NCBI GenBank assembly: GCA_001464315.1 | Contig: LNFK01000039.1 | Location: 1 to 64,000, forward strand | Reading direction: 5' to 3' | Length of the DNA stretch: 64,000 bases | Source of the DNA: Sphingomonadales bacterium Ga0077559 | Lineage (GTDB): Bacteria; Pseudomonadota; Alphaproteobacteria; Sphingomonadales; Sphingomonadaceae | In this document: piece by piece, positions 53,413 through 63,153 of the stretch | Layout: each line of letters opens with the position of its first letter | Numbering within the stretch: the stretch's first letter is position 1 | The notes under the pieces: generated by a model | What the model saw: the letters and a program-made list of their open reading frames with translations, nothing else | Database searches by the model: none | Told to the model about the DNA's origin: nothing | Made by a program: the position numbers and the translations under genes

Positions 53413-55570
53413 TTAAGCCGCAGCTTTGTAGAGCGTCTCGCCAGTATCCGCCATTTCGCGGAACGACTTAGGCGGTGCGAAGCGGCTCCCAAATTGCTGC
53501 GCTAGATTGTCTGCAGTGCGCACAAAGTTTTCTAGACCGACAGTGTCGATATAGCTCATCGGGCCACCGGTATAAGGCGCAAAGCCCCAACCGAAGATTG
53601 CGCCCAGATCCGCGCTTTGCGGGTCACGGACGACTTCTTCCTCGAAGCATTGTGCCGTCGCAATCAACTGGATGTAGAGCAGACGCTGCTTCACTTCCTC
53701 GACCGTTGGCTGGTTCTCGGCGAGCGGATAATGCTCGGCCATTCCTTGCCAAAGCCCCTTGCGTTCGCCCTTTTCGTCATAGTCATAGAAGCCAGATCCG
53801 AAACGGCGACCCTTGCGGCCGAGCCTAATCACCATCAACTCCATGAAATCTTCGGTGCCGCTTGGTTGGTACGCGTCGCCCAATTCCTTCTTTGTCGACT
53901 GCATTACGTCATACCCAAGCTGCAAGGTTGTTTCATCGAGCAACGCCAGCGGGCCAATCGGCATGCCAAGTGACTTGGCGGCATTTTCAATAAGCGCTGG
54001 CTTTACGCCCTCGGTCACCAGCTTCATTGCCTCGCCCATATAGGGCGGGAAGACTCGATTAGTGAAAAACCCTCGCACGTCCTTGACCACGATGGGCGTC
54101 TTCTTGATCTTGGCATTATAATCGAACGCCGCCGCCATCGCACGGTCGCCAGTGAGTTCGCCGGGGATGATTTCGAGCAAGGGCATTTTCTCGACGGGCG
54201 AGAAGAAATGCAGTCCGACAAAAAGCTCGGGGCGCACCGAATTTTTGGCGAGGCCTGAAATCGGCAAGGTTGAGGTGTTTGATGCGAACACCACATCCGG
54301 ACGGATGACTGCCTCGGCTTTTTGGATCACATCGGCCTTCACATCGGGCCGCTCAAATACCGCTTCGATGATCAGGTCAACATCCTTCAGATCGTCATAA
54401 TTATCGGTCGGGGTGATCCGCGCCATGAAGGCTTCGCCCGCTTCCTTGGTCATCTTGCCACGGCTGACCGCTTTGTCGATGATCTTGCGACTGTAATCGA
54501 CCGCCTTGTTCGCGTCTTCCATCGAGCGGTCTAGCACAACGACATCCATGCCGCCCTTGACGGTGACATGGGTGATCCCCGAACCCATCAAGCCGCCACC
54601 GATGACGCCGACTTTTTTGATGTCGACGGGCGGTTGATCCTTCGGACGGCCAGCGCCTTTCTCGGCCGCCTGCTTGTTGATGAACAGGGTGCGGATCATG
54701 TTCTTGGCCTGCGGCCCGGACAACAGCTTGGTGAAATATTTCGATTCCACACGCAGCGCGGTGTCGAACGGCAGGATCGAACCTTCGTACAGACATGACA
54801 AGATCGCCTTCACCGCGTCGAAATTACCCTTGCTCTCCTTGTGCGCCATCGCGTTCAAGCCAACAAACAATTGCACCGAGCGCGGGTCCATTGCGCCAGC
54901 ACCGCCGGGGAATTTGAAATCCTTCTTGTCCCAAGGTGCGGTGACCTTGGGATTGGCCTTTATCCATGCCTTAGCATTGGCGATCAGGTCATCGGCTGCC
55001 ACGACTTCATGCACCAGCCCCTGCGCTTTCGCTGTCACCGGATCGAGCGACTTGCCCTGAATGATCATCATCGCTGCCGCCACCGCCAGGGAGCAAGCCG
55101 ACCATGACTTCGGGCATACCTAGCTGGATTTTCGGATTATCGGCAACGACGCGGTAGTGGCAGGCAAGTGCTAGTTCCAAACCGCCGCCCAGTGCCAGAC
55201 CGTTGAGCGCGCATGCGACGGGTTTGGCCGAAGCCTTGCCGCTGCTCAGGTCCTTAGCGGTCTGCCCGCCTGCTTCCATCTTGCGAAGCAACGCGTTGAG
55301 TGCAAAGGCCTGTTCGAACGCTTCCTTGGTGCTCGCCGCTTTCGCGCCGCCGAGCATGGTGAGGTCAGCGCCTGCAAGAAAACCGGACTTCTTGCCGGAG
55401 GTGATTACCGCGCCCTTGATGGCGTCGTTGGTCGTGAAGTCATCGACCCACTGGCCGAATTCGGCAATCAACGCGCCGTTCCAAACGTTCATCGAGGCGT
55501 CGGGAAGGTCAATCGTCAAAAGAGCAATGCCGTCGGTGTCCACATCGACCGAAAAATTTGTGTAAGTCAT
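53413..55570 (-). pseudogene. fadJ: FadJ/FadB-type multifunctional beta-oxidation protein, frameshifted
   Basis: Two open frames make one protein. From the ATG at 55570 the enoyl-CoA hydratase part reads [40 protein letters not shown], and [16 protein letters not shown], then runs into a non-family tail (stop at 55007). In another frame the protein resumes at about 55085 with [19 protein letters not shown] and continues through the complete 3-hydroxyacyl-CoA dehydrogenase (VIGGGLMGSGITHVTVKGG) to 53413. The conserved TQR...-type segment after LPGxGG, roughly 11-14 residues, is missing, so this is a small deletion of 3n plus or minus 1 bases. GAGGA nine bases upstream supports the start. It follows fadA by 11 bases. 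Confidence 0.8.
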
Positions 55571-55581
55571 GCTGGTCGTCC

Positions 55582-56796
55582 TCAATTCACGCGTTCAATG
55601 ATGGTTGCGGTGCCCATGCCCGCGCCGATGCATAGCGTAGTCAGCGCGGTCGATTTGCCCGAGCGTTCGAGCTCGTCGAGCACAGTGCCGAGGATCATTG
55701 CACCGGTCGCACCCAACGGATGCCCCATCGCAATCGCGCCCCCATTCACGTTGATGTCGCTATGGTCGATGTTCATTGCTTCCATGAAGCGCAGGACAAC
55801 GGCGGCGAACGCCTCGTTGAGTTCCCAAACATCGATATCGCCCTTGGCCATGCCAGCACGCGACAAGGCCTTTTGCGCGGCGAATTCGGGGCCGGTGAGC
55901 ATGATGGACGGCTCGGAACCGACCGACGCCATCGACACGATCCGTGCACGGGGTTTGAGGCCCATACGTTCGCCTGCTTCCTTATTACCGATCAGTACGG
56001 CGGCTGCGCCATCCACGATGCCCGAGCTGTTGCCAGCATGGTGGACGTGGTTGATCTTCTCGACCTCGGGATAGCGCATGATCGCGATATCATCGAAGCC
56101 GGGCATCATTGTGCCCATCATCTGAAACGCAGGCTGTAGCGCGCCCAATGACTGCATGTCGGTTTCTGGCCGCATCAGCTCGTCATGGTCGAGCAGGACT
56201 TCGCCAATCACATCCCTGATCGGCAGGATCGACTTGGCAAAACGCTTCTCTTCCCATGCCTTCGCGGCGCGCTTCTGGCTTTCGACCGAATATGCGTCGA
56301 CGTCATCGCGGCTATATCCATAGATCGTCGCGATCAAATCGGCTGAAATCCCCTGCGGAATGAAATAATTGGCAATCGCCGAGCGCGGGTCAACCGGCCA
56401 TGCGCCGCCATCCGAACCCATCGGCACGCGGCTCATCGATTCGACGCCGCCGCCTATTGCAAGGTCGCATTCGCCTGACATGACCTTGGCCGATGCGATG
56501 TTCGATGCCTCAAGCCCCGAACCGCAGAAGCGGTTGACCTGAATGCCCGAAGTCGTGTGCGCATAGCCCGCCTGCAAAGCTGCCGTACGCGTGATAACCG
56601 CGCCCTGTTCGCCAACGGGTGAGACGCAGCCAAAGGCGATATCCTCAACCGCATCGGGGGCAAGTCCGTTACGCTCGCGCACGCTGGCGAGCACCTGTGC
56701 CGCCAGATCGAGCGGGGTGATTTCGTGCAGTGCGCCGTCGGAGCGCCCCTTGCCGCGCGGGCTTCGCACCGCGTCATAAATATAGGCTTCGGTCAT
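55582..56796 (-). CDS. fadA: Acetyl-CoA acyltransferase (beta-oxidation thiolase)
   Basis: A 404-residue thiolase that cleaves 3-ketoacyl-CoA. The nucleophilic Cys is in [18 protein letters not shown], the catalytic His in [15 protein letters not shown] and the second Cys in [16 protein letters not shown]. It starts [25 protein letters not shown]. It lies between the racemase gene (two-base gap) and fadJ (11-base gap), as the usual fadA-fadB pair does. It appears intact even though fadJ is broken. The operon's operator is the palindrome at 57989. Confidence 0.95.
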   Translation of the reverse strand: MTEAYIYDAVRSPRGKGRSDGALHEITPLDLAAQVLASVRERNGLAPDAVEDIAFGCVSPVGEQGAVITRTAALQAGYAHTTSGIQVNRFCGSGLEASNIASAKVMSGECDLAIGGGVESMSRVPMGSDGGAWPVDPRSAIANYFIPQGISADLIATIYGYSRDDVDAYSVESQKRAAKAWEEKRFAKSILPIRDVIGEVLLDHDELMRPETDMQSLGALQPAFQMMGTMMPGFDDIAIMRYPEVEKINHVHHAGNSSGIVDGAAAVLIGNKEAGERMGLKPRARIVSMASVGSEPSIMLTGPEFAAQKALSRAGMAKGDIDVWELNEAFAAVVLRFMEAMNIDHSDINVNGGAIAMGHPLGATGAMILGTVLDELERSGKSTALTTLCIGAGMGTATIIERVN

Positions 56797-56798
56797 AT

Positions 56799-57953
56799 TC
56801 AGTCCTTGTTTGCGACCACGGCACCCGCCGCGATCAATTGGGAGATTTCCGATTCGGTCAGGCCTACTTCGGCTAGGATAGCGGCGTAATCACCGCCTTT
56901 TATTGCAATTTCGAAATGGGTAGCAAGGGCTTGCGTTGCGAGACGCGGCGCGACTTGCGGATGAAGCCACCGGCCGTCCTCAACGACGGTATGACGTTCG
57001 GCGTTTGCAGGGTGCGAGGCGGCCTCGACATAATCGAGCACGGGCGTCACGCAGGCGTCGGTGCCGGCGAATATCGCCTCCCACTCGTCGCGTGTTTTGG
57101 TGGCGAACACATCCTCCAGCATTTCATGCTGCTTGGCGAACGCAGTGCGGTCATGCTGGCCTCCATAGGCCTCAGCGTCGATTGGCAACCGCTCCATCAT
57201 CGCCGCAAAGAATTGCGGTTCGATGCAGCCTACAGCCATGAACTTGCCGTCGGCGGTTATGTAACAACGGTAAAATGGAGCGGCACCATCAAGCAAATTG
57301 CCCTCACGCGCCGTCCGCCACTGGCCGAGCCCCGCCATGCCGTGAACGAAGCTCATCAGGCTATGCGTGCCATCGACAATCGCGGCATCGACGATATTGC
57401 CCTTTCCCGTCCGGCCTCTCTCGATCAACGCAGCCAAGATACCGGTTACCAGAAACATCGACCCGCCACCAAAATCGCCAACCATGTTGAGCGGCGGAAC
57501 CGGCGGTTGGCCATCCTTGCCGATCGCGTTGAGCACCCCGGTCATACCGATATAATTGAGGTCATGCCCCGCCATCTGAGACCAAGGCCCAGTCTGCCCC
57601 CATCCGGTCATGCGGCCATAGATCAGGCCTGGATTGACTACGTGGCAGGCGTCGGGCCCAACACCCATGCGCTCGGTCACACCTGGACGAAGGCCTTCAA
57701 TGAGAATATCCGCAGTCTCGACCAGCTTTAGCAACGCCTCAACTGCTTCGGGCTTTTTGAGATCAAGGACGATGGATCGCTTGCCACGACCGTCAATCGC
57801 CTTGGGCAATCCGCCGCCTGGACGATCAATCACAACCACATCCGCTCCCATGTCGGCCAGCAATTGCCCTGCATATGGCCCAGGTCCGATGCCAGCCAGC
57901 TCGACAACCTTGATGCCGCGCAGGGGTCCGGATTTGGCGGGTGAATCAGTCAT
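56799..57953 (-). CDS. Alpha-methylacyl-CoA racemase / CaiB-BaiF family CoA-transferase
   Basis: A 384-residue class III CoA-transferase-like protein. ELAGIGPGPYAGQLLADMGADVVVIDRPGG (read in parts) is the AMACR-type opening, and both racemase catalytic residues of the mycobacterial enzyme appear: His in MAGHDLNYIGMTG and Asp in MVGDFGGGSMFLVTG. It should epimerise 2-methylacyl-CoA so that branched fatty acids enter beta-oxidation, though a CoA-transferase reaction cannot be excluded. It is first in the operon racemase-fadA-fadJ and has the palindrome 36 bp upstream of its ATG. Confidence 0.88.
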   Translation of the reverse strand: MTDSPAKSGPLRGIKVVELAGIGPGPYAGQLLADMGADVVVIDRPGGGLPKAIDGRGKRSIVLDLKKPEAVEALLKLVETADILIEGLRPGVTERMGVGPDACHVVNPGLIYGRMTGWGQTGPWSQMAGHDLNYIGMTGVLNAIGKDGQPPVPPLNMVGDFGGGSMFLVTGILAALIERGRTGKGNIVDAAIVDGTHSLMSFVHGMAGLGQWRTAREGNLLDGAAPFYRCYITADGKFMAVGCIEPQFFAAMMERLPIDAEAYGGQHDRTAFAKQHEMLEDVFATKTRDEWEAIFAGTDACVTPVLDYVEAASHPANAERHTVVEDGRWLHPQVAPRLATQALATHFEIAIKGGDYAAILAEVGLTESEISQLIAAGAVVANKD

Positions 57954-57988
57954 GGCATCCTTCCGTTACGGAAAAGCAGCATGCGCGG

Positions 57989-58004
57989 TTAACCGCGCGA
58001 TTAA
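57989..58004. promoter_or_regulatory. Palindromic operator TTAACCGCGCGATTAA before the racemase operon
   Basis: One base from perfect symmetry and one base from the copy at 18514. An overlapping GCGCGGTTAACCGCGC palindrome (57983-57998) shares its left half. It lies 36 bp upstream of the racemase ATG and 104 bp before the SDR gene, so it could control both directions. Confidence 0.65.
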
Positions 58005-58107
58005 GGCGGCTGTTTAGTCGTTCAGCATGGTTGACGCAAGCGTCAACTACGGCTTTTGCAATCTCGTCCTTTGCTACTATCTTGATTTGCCTCTAAGCCC
58101 CTGCCCT

Positions 58108-58890
58108 ATGCCTAAACTAAAAGATAAATCCGCTCTCATCACCGGAGGCGCGCGCGGAATTGGCGCTGCCATAGCCAAATCGTTTGTCGCCGAAGGTGCC
58201 GCTGTCATCATCGCCGACGTCGATGTGGAAGAGGGCAAGGCGCTCGCATCAACCCTTGGCGCGGCATTTTTCAAACTGGATGTGTCGTCCGAGGCTGACT
58301 GGGAAAGGGTAGCTCTCGCGCATCCGGCAATCGACATCGTCGTCAACAACGCAGGCATAACCGGTTTCGAAGACAGCCCCGGCCCGCACGACCCCGAACA
58401 TGCCAGCCTCAAAGAATGGCACCGCGTTCATGCGGTCAATCTCGACGGCACCTTCTTGGGCTGCCGCTATGCCATAAAGGCGATGCGCGCAAAAGGAGCG
58501 GGGTCGATCATCAATATTTCGTCACGCTCGGGCATAGTCGGCATCCCGGGCGCGGCGGCTTACGCATCGTCGAAGGCGGCGATCCGCAACCATACAAAAT
58601 CTGTCGCGCTTTATTGTGCGCAGCAGGGCCTCAATATCCGCTGCAATTCAATCCACCCGGCTGCCATCCTCACGCCAATGTGGGAAGCGCTGATCGGTGA
58701 CGGACCGGATAAAGAAGTGCGCAAGGCCAGGATGGTGGCCGATACGCCCCTCAAACGTTTCGGCACGGTTGAAGAGGTCGCGGCGATCGCATTGATGCTC
58801 GCGTCGGACGATGCAGCCTACATGACAGGCAGCGAAGTGCATCTAGACGGTGGGTTGCTCGCCGGCTCTTCGGCGTCGCCGGGAGACTGA
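58108..58890 (+). CDS. Short-chain dehydrogenase/reductase
   Basis: A 260-residue classical SDR. The NAD(P) site is [24 protein letters not shown] marks the second turn, IINISSRSG holds the catalytic Ser and [13 protein letters not shown] the YxxxK pair. [13 protein letters not shown] shows an Asp after strand 2, favouring NAD. The end [10 protein letters not shown] is typical. Substrate is unknown; position beside the racemase and beta-oxidation genes suggests a hydroxyacyl or steroid-like alcohol. The open frame begins at 58027 but [11 protein letters not shown] from 58108 is the natural start. It is divergent from the racemase gene. Confidence 0.9.
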   Translation: MPKLKDKSALITGGARGIGAAIAKSFVAEGAAVIIADVDVEEGKALASTLGAAFFKLDVSSEADWERVALAHPAIDIVVNNAGITGFEDSPGPHDPEHASLKEWHRVHAVNLDGTFLGCRYAIKAMRAKGAGSIINISSRSGIVGIPGAAAYASSKAAIRNHTKSVALYCAQQGLNIRCNSIHPAAILTPMWEALIGDGPDKEVRKARMVADTPLKRFGTVEEVAAIALMLASDDAAYMTGSEVHLDGGLLAGSSASPGD

Positions 58891-58915
58891 GCGTTTTCAG
58901 CGAAATTTCGGCCGT

Positions 58916-60181
58916 TCACGCATATTGGATCGACTGGACGAATTCCTGACTGCGTGTTCGAATATCGGTCGCCGATTTCAGCAACATCGCGGACACGCGT
59001 TCCAGATCCTTGGCGCTGCTTTGTACATGATGGGCGCGCATCCCGATATCATGCGCACGCGCGCTGATGTCAGCGGTTGCATCGGCTGCCTGTTCGACAT
59101 AGCCAGCGATAACAAGACTGGTGGCACTATGTTCACCAACTGCGGTATCGATCTGGTTTGAGATAGCGCTCATCTGGCCCATTGCATCGACGATTTCGCG
59201 ATGCCCTTCCAAGACGTCACCTACCGCCTTGCCGATGCTAACGACTTTTTTGGTCACTTCGTCGGCGGCACCTCTGGTTTGGCCCGCCAATTGTTTAATT
59301 TCTCCGGCAACCGCAACAAATCCGGCGCTATTGGCATCTTGGCGTACTGCTTCAATCTGGGCATTCAATGCCAAAAAGTTGGTTTTGCGTCCGACACCGT
59401 GAATCACTTCGATGATATTGCCGATTTCCGATCCGCTTTTGGCCAGTGCTTTCATTTGCGGCTCAGCTGCATCGATAACGTCTTTTGTCCGGACGCGAAT
59501 CAGCTTTGCTTCAGATGCAACCAATGTAAGCCGTTCCATCGCGCCAGCTAGCTTATGCCCTCGCTCGTTCACGTCTTTCAATCCTGACGAAGATTGAGCA
59601 GCACCGGCGGCAACATTTTGGGCCGCTTCGGTCACGCCATCGGCCTGTTCGCCCAACGCTTCGGACAGGGCATGCACTTTGTTGGCGGCTTGGCATAATT
59701 GGCCCGAAAGCGCGAGTATCTCTTGCGTAAACGACTGGCTGTTCGACGTTATTTTTTCGGCACGGGCTATCCGGCCTTGCGTCATCAATTCAAGCAATTG
59801 GTCGTCGCTCAACGTTTCGAGAAACCGCCCTGCAACGGTTAGAATCAAACCTGGGCTATCCACATGACCTGCAAATATTGCGATCAATTCGGCGCTGTCC
59901 AGATGTTGTTCGGCGACCGCACAGGGCTTTACAAGATTTTGGATGTCCTTGCCAAAGCCCGGATTGGACATCAATGCGTGCCCGAACGGGTTGAACAGCA
60001 AATCACGGACGTCGACTTCGCGTATGACACCTAACGGTTTGTTTTCTTGATCGACGACAGCCAAAATGCGCATAGAGCGATTACTGCGAAACATTTCCAG
60101 CGTGTCGCGCAACGAGTCGGATAGCCGAACCGAAAGCCCAGTATGGCTATCGCTTCGTTTAAAATTCGCGACCTGCTGCAT
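58916..60181 (-). CDS. Soluble methyl-accepting chemotaxis-like protein with N-terminal CBS region
   Basis: A 421-residue protein without any membrane helix. Residues about 8-75 (SVRLSDSLRDTLEMFRSNRS, ILAVVDQENKPLGVIREVDVRDLL) look like a CBS module, which usually binds adenine nucleotides. From about residue 150 it is a long helical signalling domain whose hairpin tip is HGVGRKTNFLALNAQIEAVRQD followed by GFVAVAGEIKQLAGQT, the conserved kinase-contact region. It probably signals to CheA/CheW from the cytosol, sensing an internal metabolite. No che genes adjoin. It is a lone gene. Confidence 0.85.
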   Translation of the reverse strand: MQQVANFKRSDSHTGLSVRLSDSLRDTLEMFRSNRSMRILAVVDQENKPLGVIREVDVRDLLFNPFGHALMSNPGFGKDIQNLVKPCAVAEQHLDSAELIAIFAGHVDSPGLILTVAGRFLETLSDDQLLELMTQGRIARAEKITSNSQSFTQEILALSGQLCQAANKVHALSEALGEQADGVTEAAQNVAAGAAQSSSGLKDVNERGHKLAGAMERLTLVASEAKLIRVRTKDVIDAAEPQMKALAKSGSEIGNIIEVIHGVGRKTNFLALNAQIEAVRQDANSAGFVAVAGEIKQLAGQTRGAADEVTKKVVSIGKAVGDVLEGHREIVDAMGQMSAISNQIDTAVGEHSATSLVIAGYVEQAADATADISARAHDIGMRAHHVQSSAKDLERVSAMLLKSATDIRTRSQEFVQSIQYA

Positions 60182-60313
60182 TTTTCCATCCCGAAGTGCG
60201 TTGCTTCGAAAATGTGACTAGGTTGAACATGGTTAATTATTGGTAACAAATTGTGGAAACGGCAGCAGTTTTTCGCAGATTTCCGTTTGTTTCAGAATTT
60301 TGACTAAATTATT

Positions 60314-61441
60314 TCAGTCAACATCCTCAACCGCAACAGCTTCGCCGGTCACGCGTTGCGCCAGTGCTGCGGCGATGAAATTATCGAGGTCGCCGTCTAG
60401 CACATCGGACGGGGTCGGCGAAGTGACGCCGGTGCGCAGATCCTTGACCATCTGGTAGGGTTGCAAAACATATGACCGGATTTGGTGGCCCCAGCCGATT
60501 TCGGTTTTCGCCGCATATTCGCCCGATGCCACTTCCTCGCGCTTGCGGAGTTCAGCCTCATAGAGTCGCGCCTTCAGCATCCCCATCGCGGTCGCTCGGT
60601 TCTTATGCTGGCTTCGGTCGTTCTGGCTTGCGACGACGATGCCCGACGGTTTGTGCGTGATACGCACGGCTGAGTCGGTCGTGTTAACGTGCTGACCGCC
60701 TGCACCCGACGCGCGGTAGGTGTCTATTTTCAAATCGCCTTCGTTGATCTCGATATCGATATTGTCGTCGATCACCGGATAGACCCAGACGCTCGAAAAG
60801 CTCGTGTGCCGCTTCGCCGCGCTGTCATAAGGCGAAATGCGGACCAGCCTGTGGACGCCACTCTCGGTCTTGGCATAGCCGTAGGCATTCTCGCCCTTTA
60901 CCAATAACGTCGCCGATTTGATCCCTGCCTGGTCGCCCGCCTGATAATCGACCATTTCGACCTTGTAGCCGCGTTGCTCGGCCCAGCGATAATACATGCG
61001 CTGCAGCATTTCTGCCCAGTCCTGGCTTTCGGTGCCGCCTGCGCCTGCATGGATTTCGATGAAGGTGTCGTTGCCGTCGGCCTCTCCAGACAGCAGCGCC
61101 ATGACCTTGTCCTTGTCTGCGCGGTCGGCAAGAGCCTTGAGCGCGGCTGCGCCTTCGTCGCCGAGCGCCGCGTCACCTTCCATTTCGGCAAGCTCGATAA
61201 GCTCAACTGTGCCCGACTTGTCGGCGTCTATTTCGCGCACAGTGCTGATCGCGGCATCAAGCCGGCGGCGTTCTCGCATCACTTCTTCAGCGGCCTTGGG
61301 ACTGTCCCATAAAGTGGGGTCCTCGACCTTCGCGTTCAGTTCATCGAGACGGCGCAGCGCGCGGTCCCAATCAAGCGACATCTTGACGAGGTTAAGGGCG
61401 GCATCAATGCGGGCAACATAGCCTTCTGCGTCGGCGCGCAT
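60314..61441 (-). CDS. prfB: Peptide chain release factor 2
   Basis: A 375-residue class I release factor. GGQ is in SGAGGQHVNTTDSAVRITHKPSGI and the stop-codon recognition loop reads VRISPYDSAAKRHTSFSS, SPY in place of the SPF of E. coli RF2, a form I believe is common in alphaproteobacteria. The N-terminal helical domain is complete. The frame is continuous from the ATG at 61441: there is no in-frame TGA, so the autoregulatory +1 frameshift known from E. coli prfB is not used. It stands alone; TTGACT/AGTCAA (60300-60321) overlaps its stop codon. Confidence 0.96.
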   Translation of the reverse strand: MRADAEGYVARIDAALNLVKMSLDWDRALRRLDELNAKVEDPTLWDSPKAAEEVMRERRRLDAAISTVREIDADKSGTVELIELAEMEGDAALGDEGAAALKALADRADKDKVMALLSGEADGNDTFIEIHAGAGGTESQDWAEMLQRMYYRWAEQRGYKVEMVDYQAGDQAGIKSATLLVKGENAYGYAKTESGVHRLVRISPYDSAAKRHTSFSSVWVYPVIDDNIDIEINEGDLKIDTYRASGAGGQHVNTTDSAVRITHKPSGIVVASQNDRSQHKNRATAMGMLKARLYEAELRKREEVASGEYAAKTEIGWGHQIRSYVLQPYQMVKDLRTGVTSPTPSDVLDGDLDNFIAAALAQRVTGEAVAVEDVD

Positions 61442-61525
61442 GGGGTTTACTCCAGGGGGATGAAATTTGGTTGGCGGCCTTTAGCTGATTAGCGGCTCAA
61501 GTCAAAGGAAGCACTTCAACCTCTC

Positions 61526-61594
61526 GTCATCCTGAACTTGTTTCAGGATAGCAGGCGGCGGCCGTGCGTCATGCTGAAACAAGTTCAGGATGAC
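61526..61594. repeat. Paired 21-bp inverted repeat (CTGAACTTGTTTCAG family)
   Basis: Arms at 61526-61546 and 61574-61594 are a perfect 21-bp inverted repeat with a 27-base GC-rich loop. Each arm contains CCTGAACTTGTTTCAGG, itself a small hairpin (CCTGAA/TTCAGG). This sequence is a familiar dispersed extragenic repeat in sphingomonads. It sits between the prfB start and the stop of the DUF3137 gene, so it may end the DUF3137 transcript; there is no T-run. Confidence 0.75.
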
Positions 61595-61601
61595 AATACC
61601 T

Positions 61602-62531
61602 TTAGTTGCGCGGTCTTTCGTTCAGCAATTTCACCAGCCGCACGATCGATGCAAACTGGCCGATTGTCCGACTGAGCAATTCGCGGTCCTGTGCCGGGTC
61701 GAGCGTCGCGCTTTCGAACATATTGCCGGTGCGCAGGCAAACGATGAGATCCCCGCCCAGAAACAGCGCAGCCAGCTTCTCGCCGTCGAATTCCTTTTCG
61801 AGATCGATCAACCGCTCGCAATAGGCCGGATGCACCAGATAGCGGCCCTCGACCTGATCGGTGCCATAGACGTCGAACGCATCCTCGAACCGCGGGTCAA
61901 CCATCTTGATCCGCTCTAGCTCTTGCCCGCCATAGGATTTGCTGTCGCCGAAAAGCGTAAATTTGAAACCATCACGGCGAACCAATGTTGTCGCCAGAAA
62001 GGGCCGCGCGAACTGAAAGCGAAGCACGACGCCTTCGAATACCGTCACCGTCCGCCGGTTTTTGCCGCTCCCACGCGTCTCGGTTAGCTTTGTCTCATAA
62101 AGCAGGAAATCGGTGCCTTCGATGCTGCCGTGCCACTGGTCCTGCTGATAGCGGTCGTCATAATCGGGGAGCAATTCGAATTCGCGGGCATGGTCGAATT
62201 CCTGCCCCGGAAAGGCTGCTACTGAATAATCGATCTGCAACGCTTTCGCCAATGCGCCATTCATTTCCTGCTTCAAAACGTCGACCATTTGCTGGCGGAT
62301 TTTGTTGGCAAGATAGGCCGTTACCGCGCCGCATCCAGCCGCGATCATGTAGCCGACGCCGCCCAGATCAAGCATCAAACCGAACAGAAACGCTGCAACA
62401 CTTATCCCGCCGCCGATCCAGATGACCGAGAACATCTTCTTCTTGGCCGCAGCACGCTCGCCTGTCTTGCCGTCGAGCCATTCAGCAAGGCCGCCCGCCA
62501 TCAGCGTATCGACATCGGGCAGCGATATCAT
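61602..62531 (-). CDS. DUF3137 domain membrane protein
   Basis: A 309-residue protein with two close hydrophobic segments (residues about 33-50, FSVIWIGGGISVAAFLFGLML, and 55-75, VGYMIAAGCGAVTAYLA), then a soluble domain. That domain has FELLPDYDDRYQQDQWHGSIEGTDFLLYETKLTE, read in parts, and RTVTVFEGVVLRFQF, typical of DUF3137. Its function is unknown. The open frame begins at 62645; the ATG at 62531 is preferred because GGGGGGA lies nine bases upstream, and 62540 is too close. It is divergent from lemA, and DUF3137 genes are often beside lemA. Confidence 0.82.
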   Translation of the reverse strand: MISLPDVDTLMAGGLAEWLDGKTGERAAAKKKMFSVIWIGGGISVAAFLFGLMLDLGGVGYMIAAGCGAVTAYLANKIRQQMVDVLKQEMNGALAKALQIDYSVAAFPGQEFDHAREFELLPDYDDRYQQDQWHGSIEGTDFLLYETKLTETRGSGKNRRTVTVFEGVVLRFQFARPFLATTLVRRDGFKFTLFGDSKSYGGQELERIKMVDPRFEDAFDVYGTDQVEGRYLVHPAYCERLIDLEKEFDGEKLAALFLGGDLIVCLRTGNMFESATLDPAQDRELLSRTIGQFASIVRLVKLLNERPRN

Positions 62532-62595
62532 GTTTTGCATTCCCCCCGAGGCATGATAATCCATGCTACCGACCGTTTGAGGGGGAGTAAAGCAA

Positions 62596-63153
62596 ATGGG
62601 CCTTTGGATTATCATCGCCGTCGTCGTCGTCGGCCTGATCGCCATCGTTATTTACAACCGACTGGTGGGCCTGCGCCAGAATGTGCGCCAGGGCTGGGCC
62701 GACATCGACGCACAGTTGCGCCAGCGGCATGACTTGATTCCAAACCTTGTCAGCACGGTGCAGGGTTACGCGACGCATGAGAAGACCACGCTCGACGCAG
62801 TGATTTCCGCGCGAAACTCAGCAATTGGCGCGTCCAATCCTGCGTCGGCGGCGACTGCCGAAGCGGGACTATCGGGCGCACTCAAAAACCTCTTCGCGCT
62901 CGCCGAGAATTACCCCGACCTTAAAGCAAACCAGAATTTCCAGACCCTTCAGCATGAACTATCCGATGTCGAAGACAAGCTCGCCGCATCCCGCCGCGCG
63001 TACAATGCCGTCACAGCCGACTATAACGGAGCGCGGCAAGCATTCCCGGCAGTGCTATTTGCCGGTGCCTTCGGCTTTGGTGAAGAAAAATTCTGGGAAC
63101 TCGGTACCGAGGAGCGCCCAGCAATCAGCGCGGCGCCCGAGGTTAAGTTTTAA
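62596..63153 (+). CDS. lemA: LemA family protein
   Basis: A 185-residue membrane-anchored protein with an N-terminal helix (LWIIIAVVVVGLIAIVIYN) and the LemA coiled region: LRQNVRQGWADIDAQLRQRHDLIPNLVSTVQGY, read in parts, then FQTLQHELSDVEDKLAASRRAYNAVTADYN. LemA proteins face the periplasm or outside and have no assigned enzymatic role. GAGGGGGAG before the ATG is a strong ribosome site. It is divergent from the DUF3137 gene across 64 bases and overlaps the convergent PBP gene by four. Confidence 0.93.
   Translation: MGLWIIIAVVVVGLIAIVIYNRLVGLRQNVRQGWADIDAQLRQRHDLIPNLVSTVQGYATHEKTTLDAVISARNSAIGASNPASAATAEAGLSGALKNLFALAENYPDLKANQNFQTLQHELSDVEDKLAASRRAYNAVTADYNGARQAFPAVLFAGAFGFGEEKFWELGTEERPAISAAPEVKF

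Noticed and set aside
61360-61441. Programmed +1 frameshift in prfB
   Set aside because: The reading frame is continuous from the ATG with no internal TGA.
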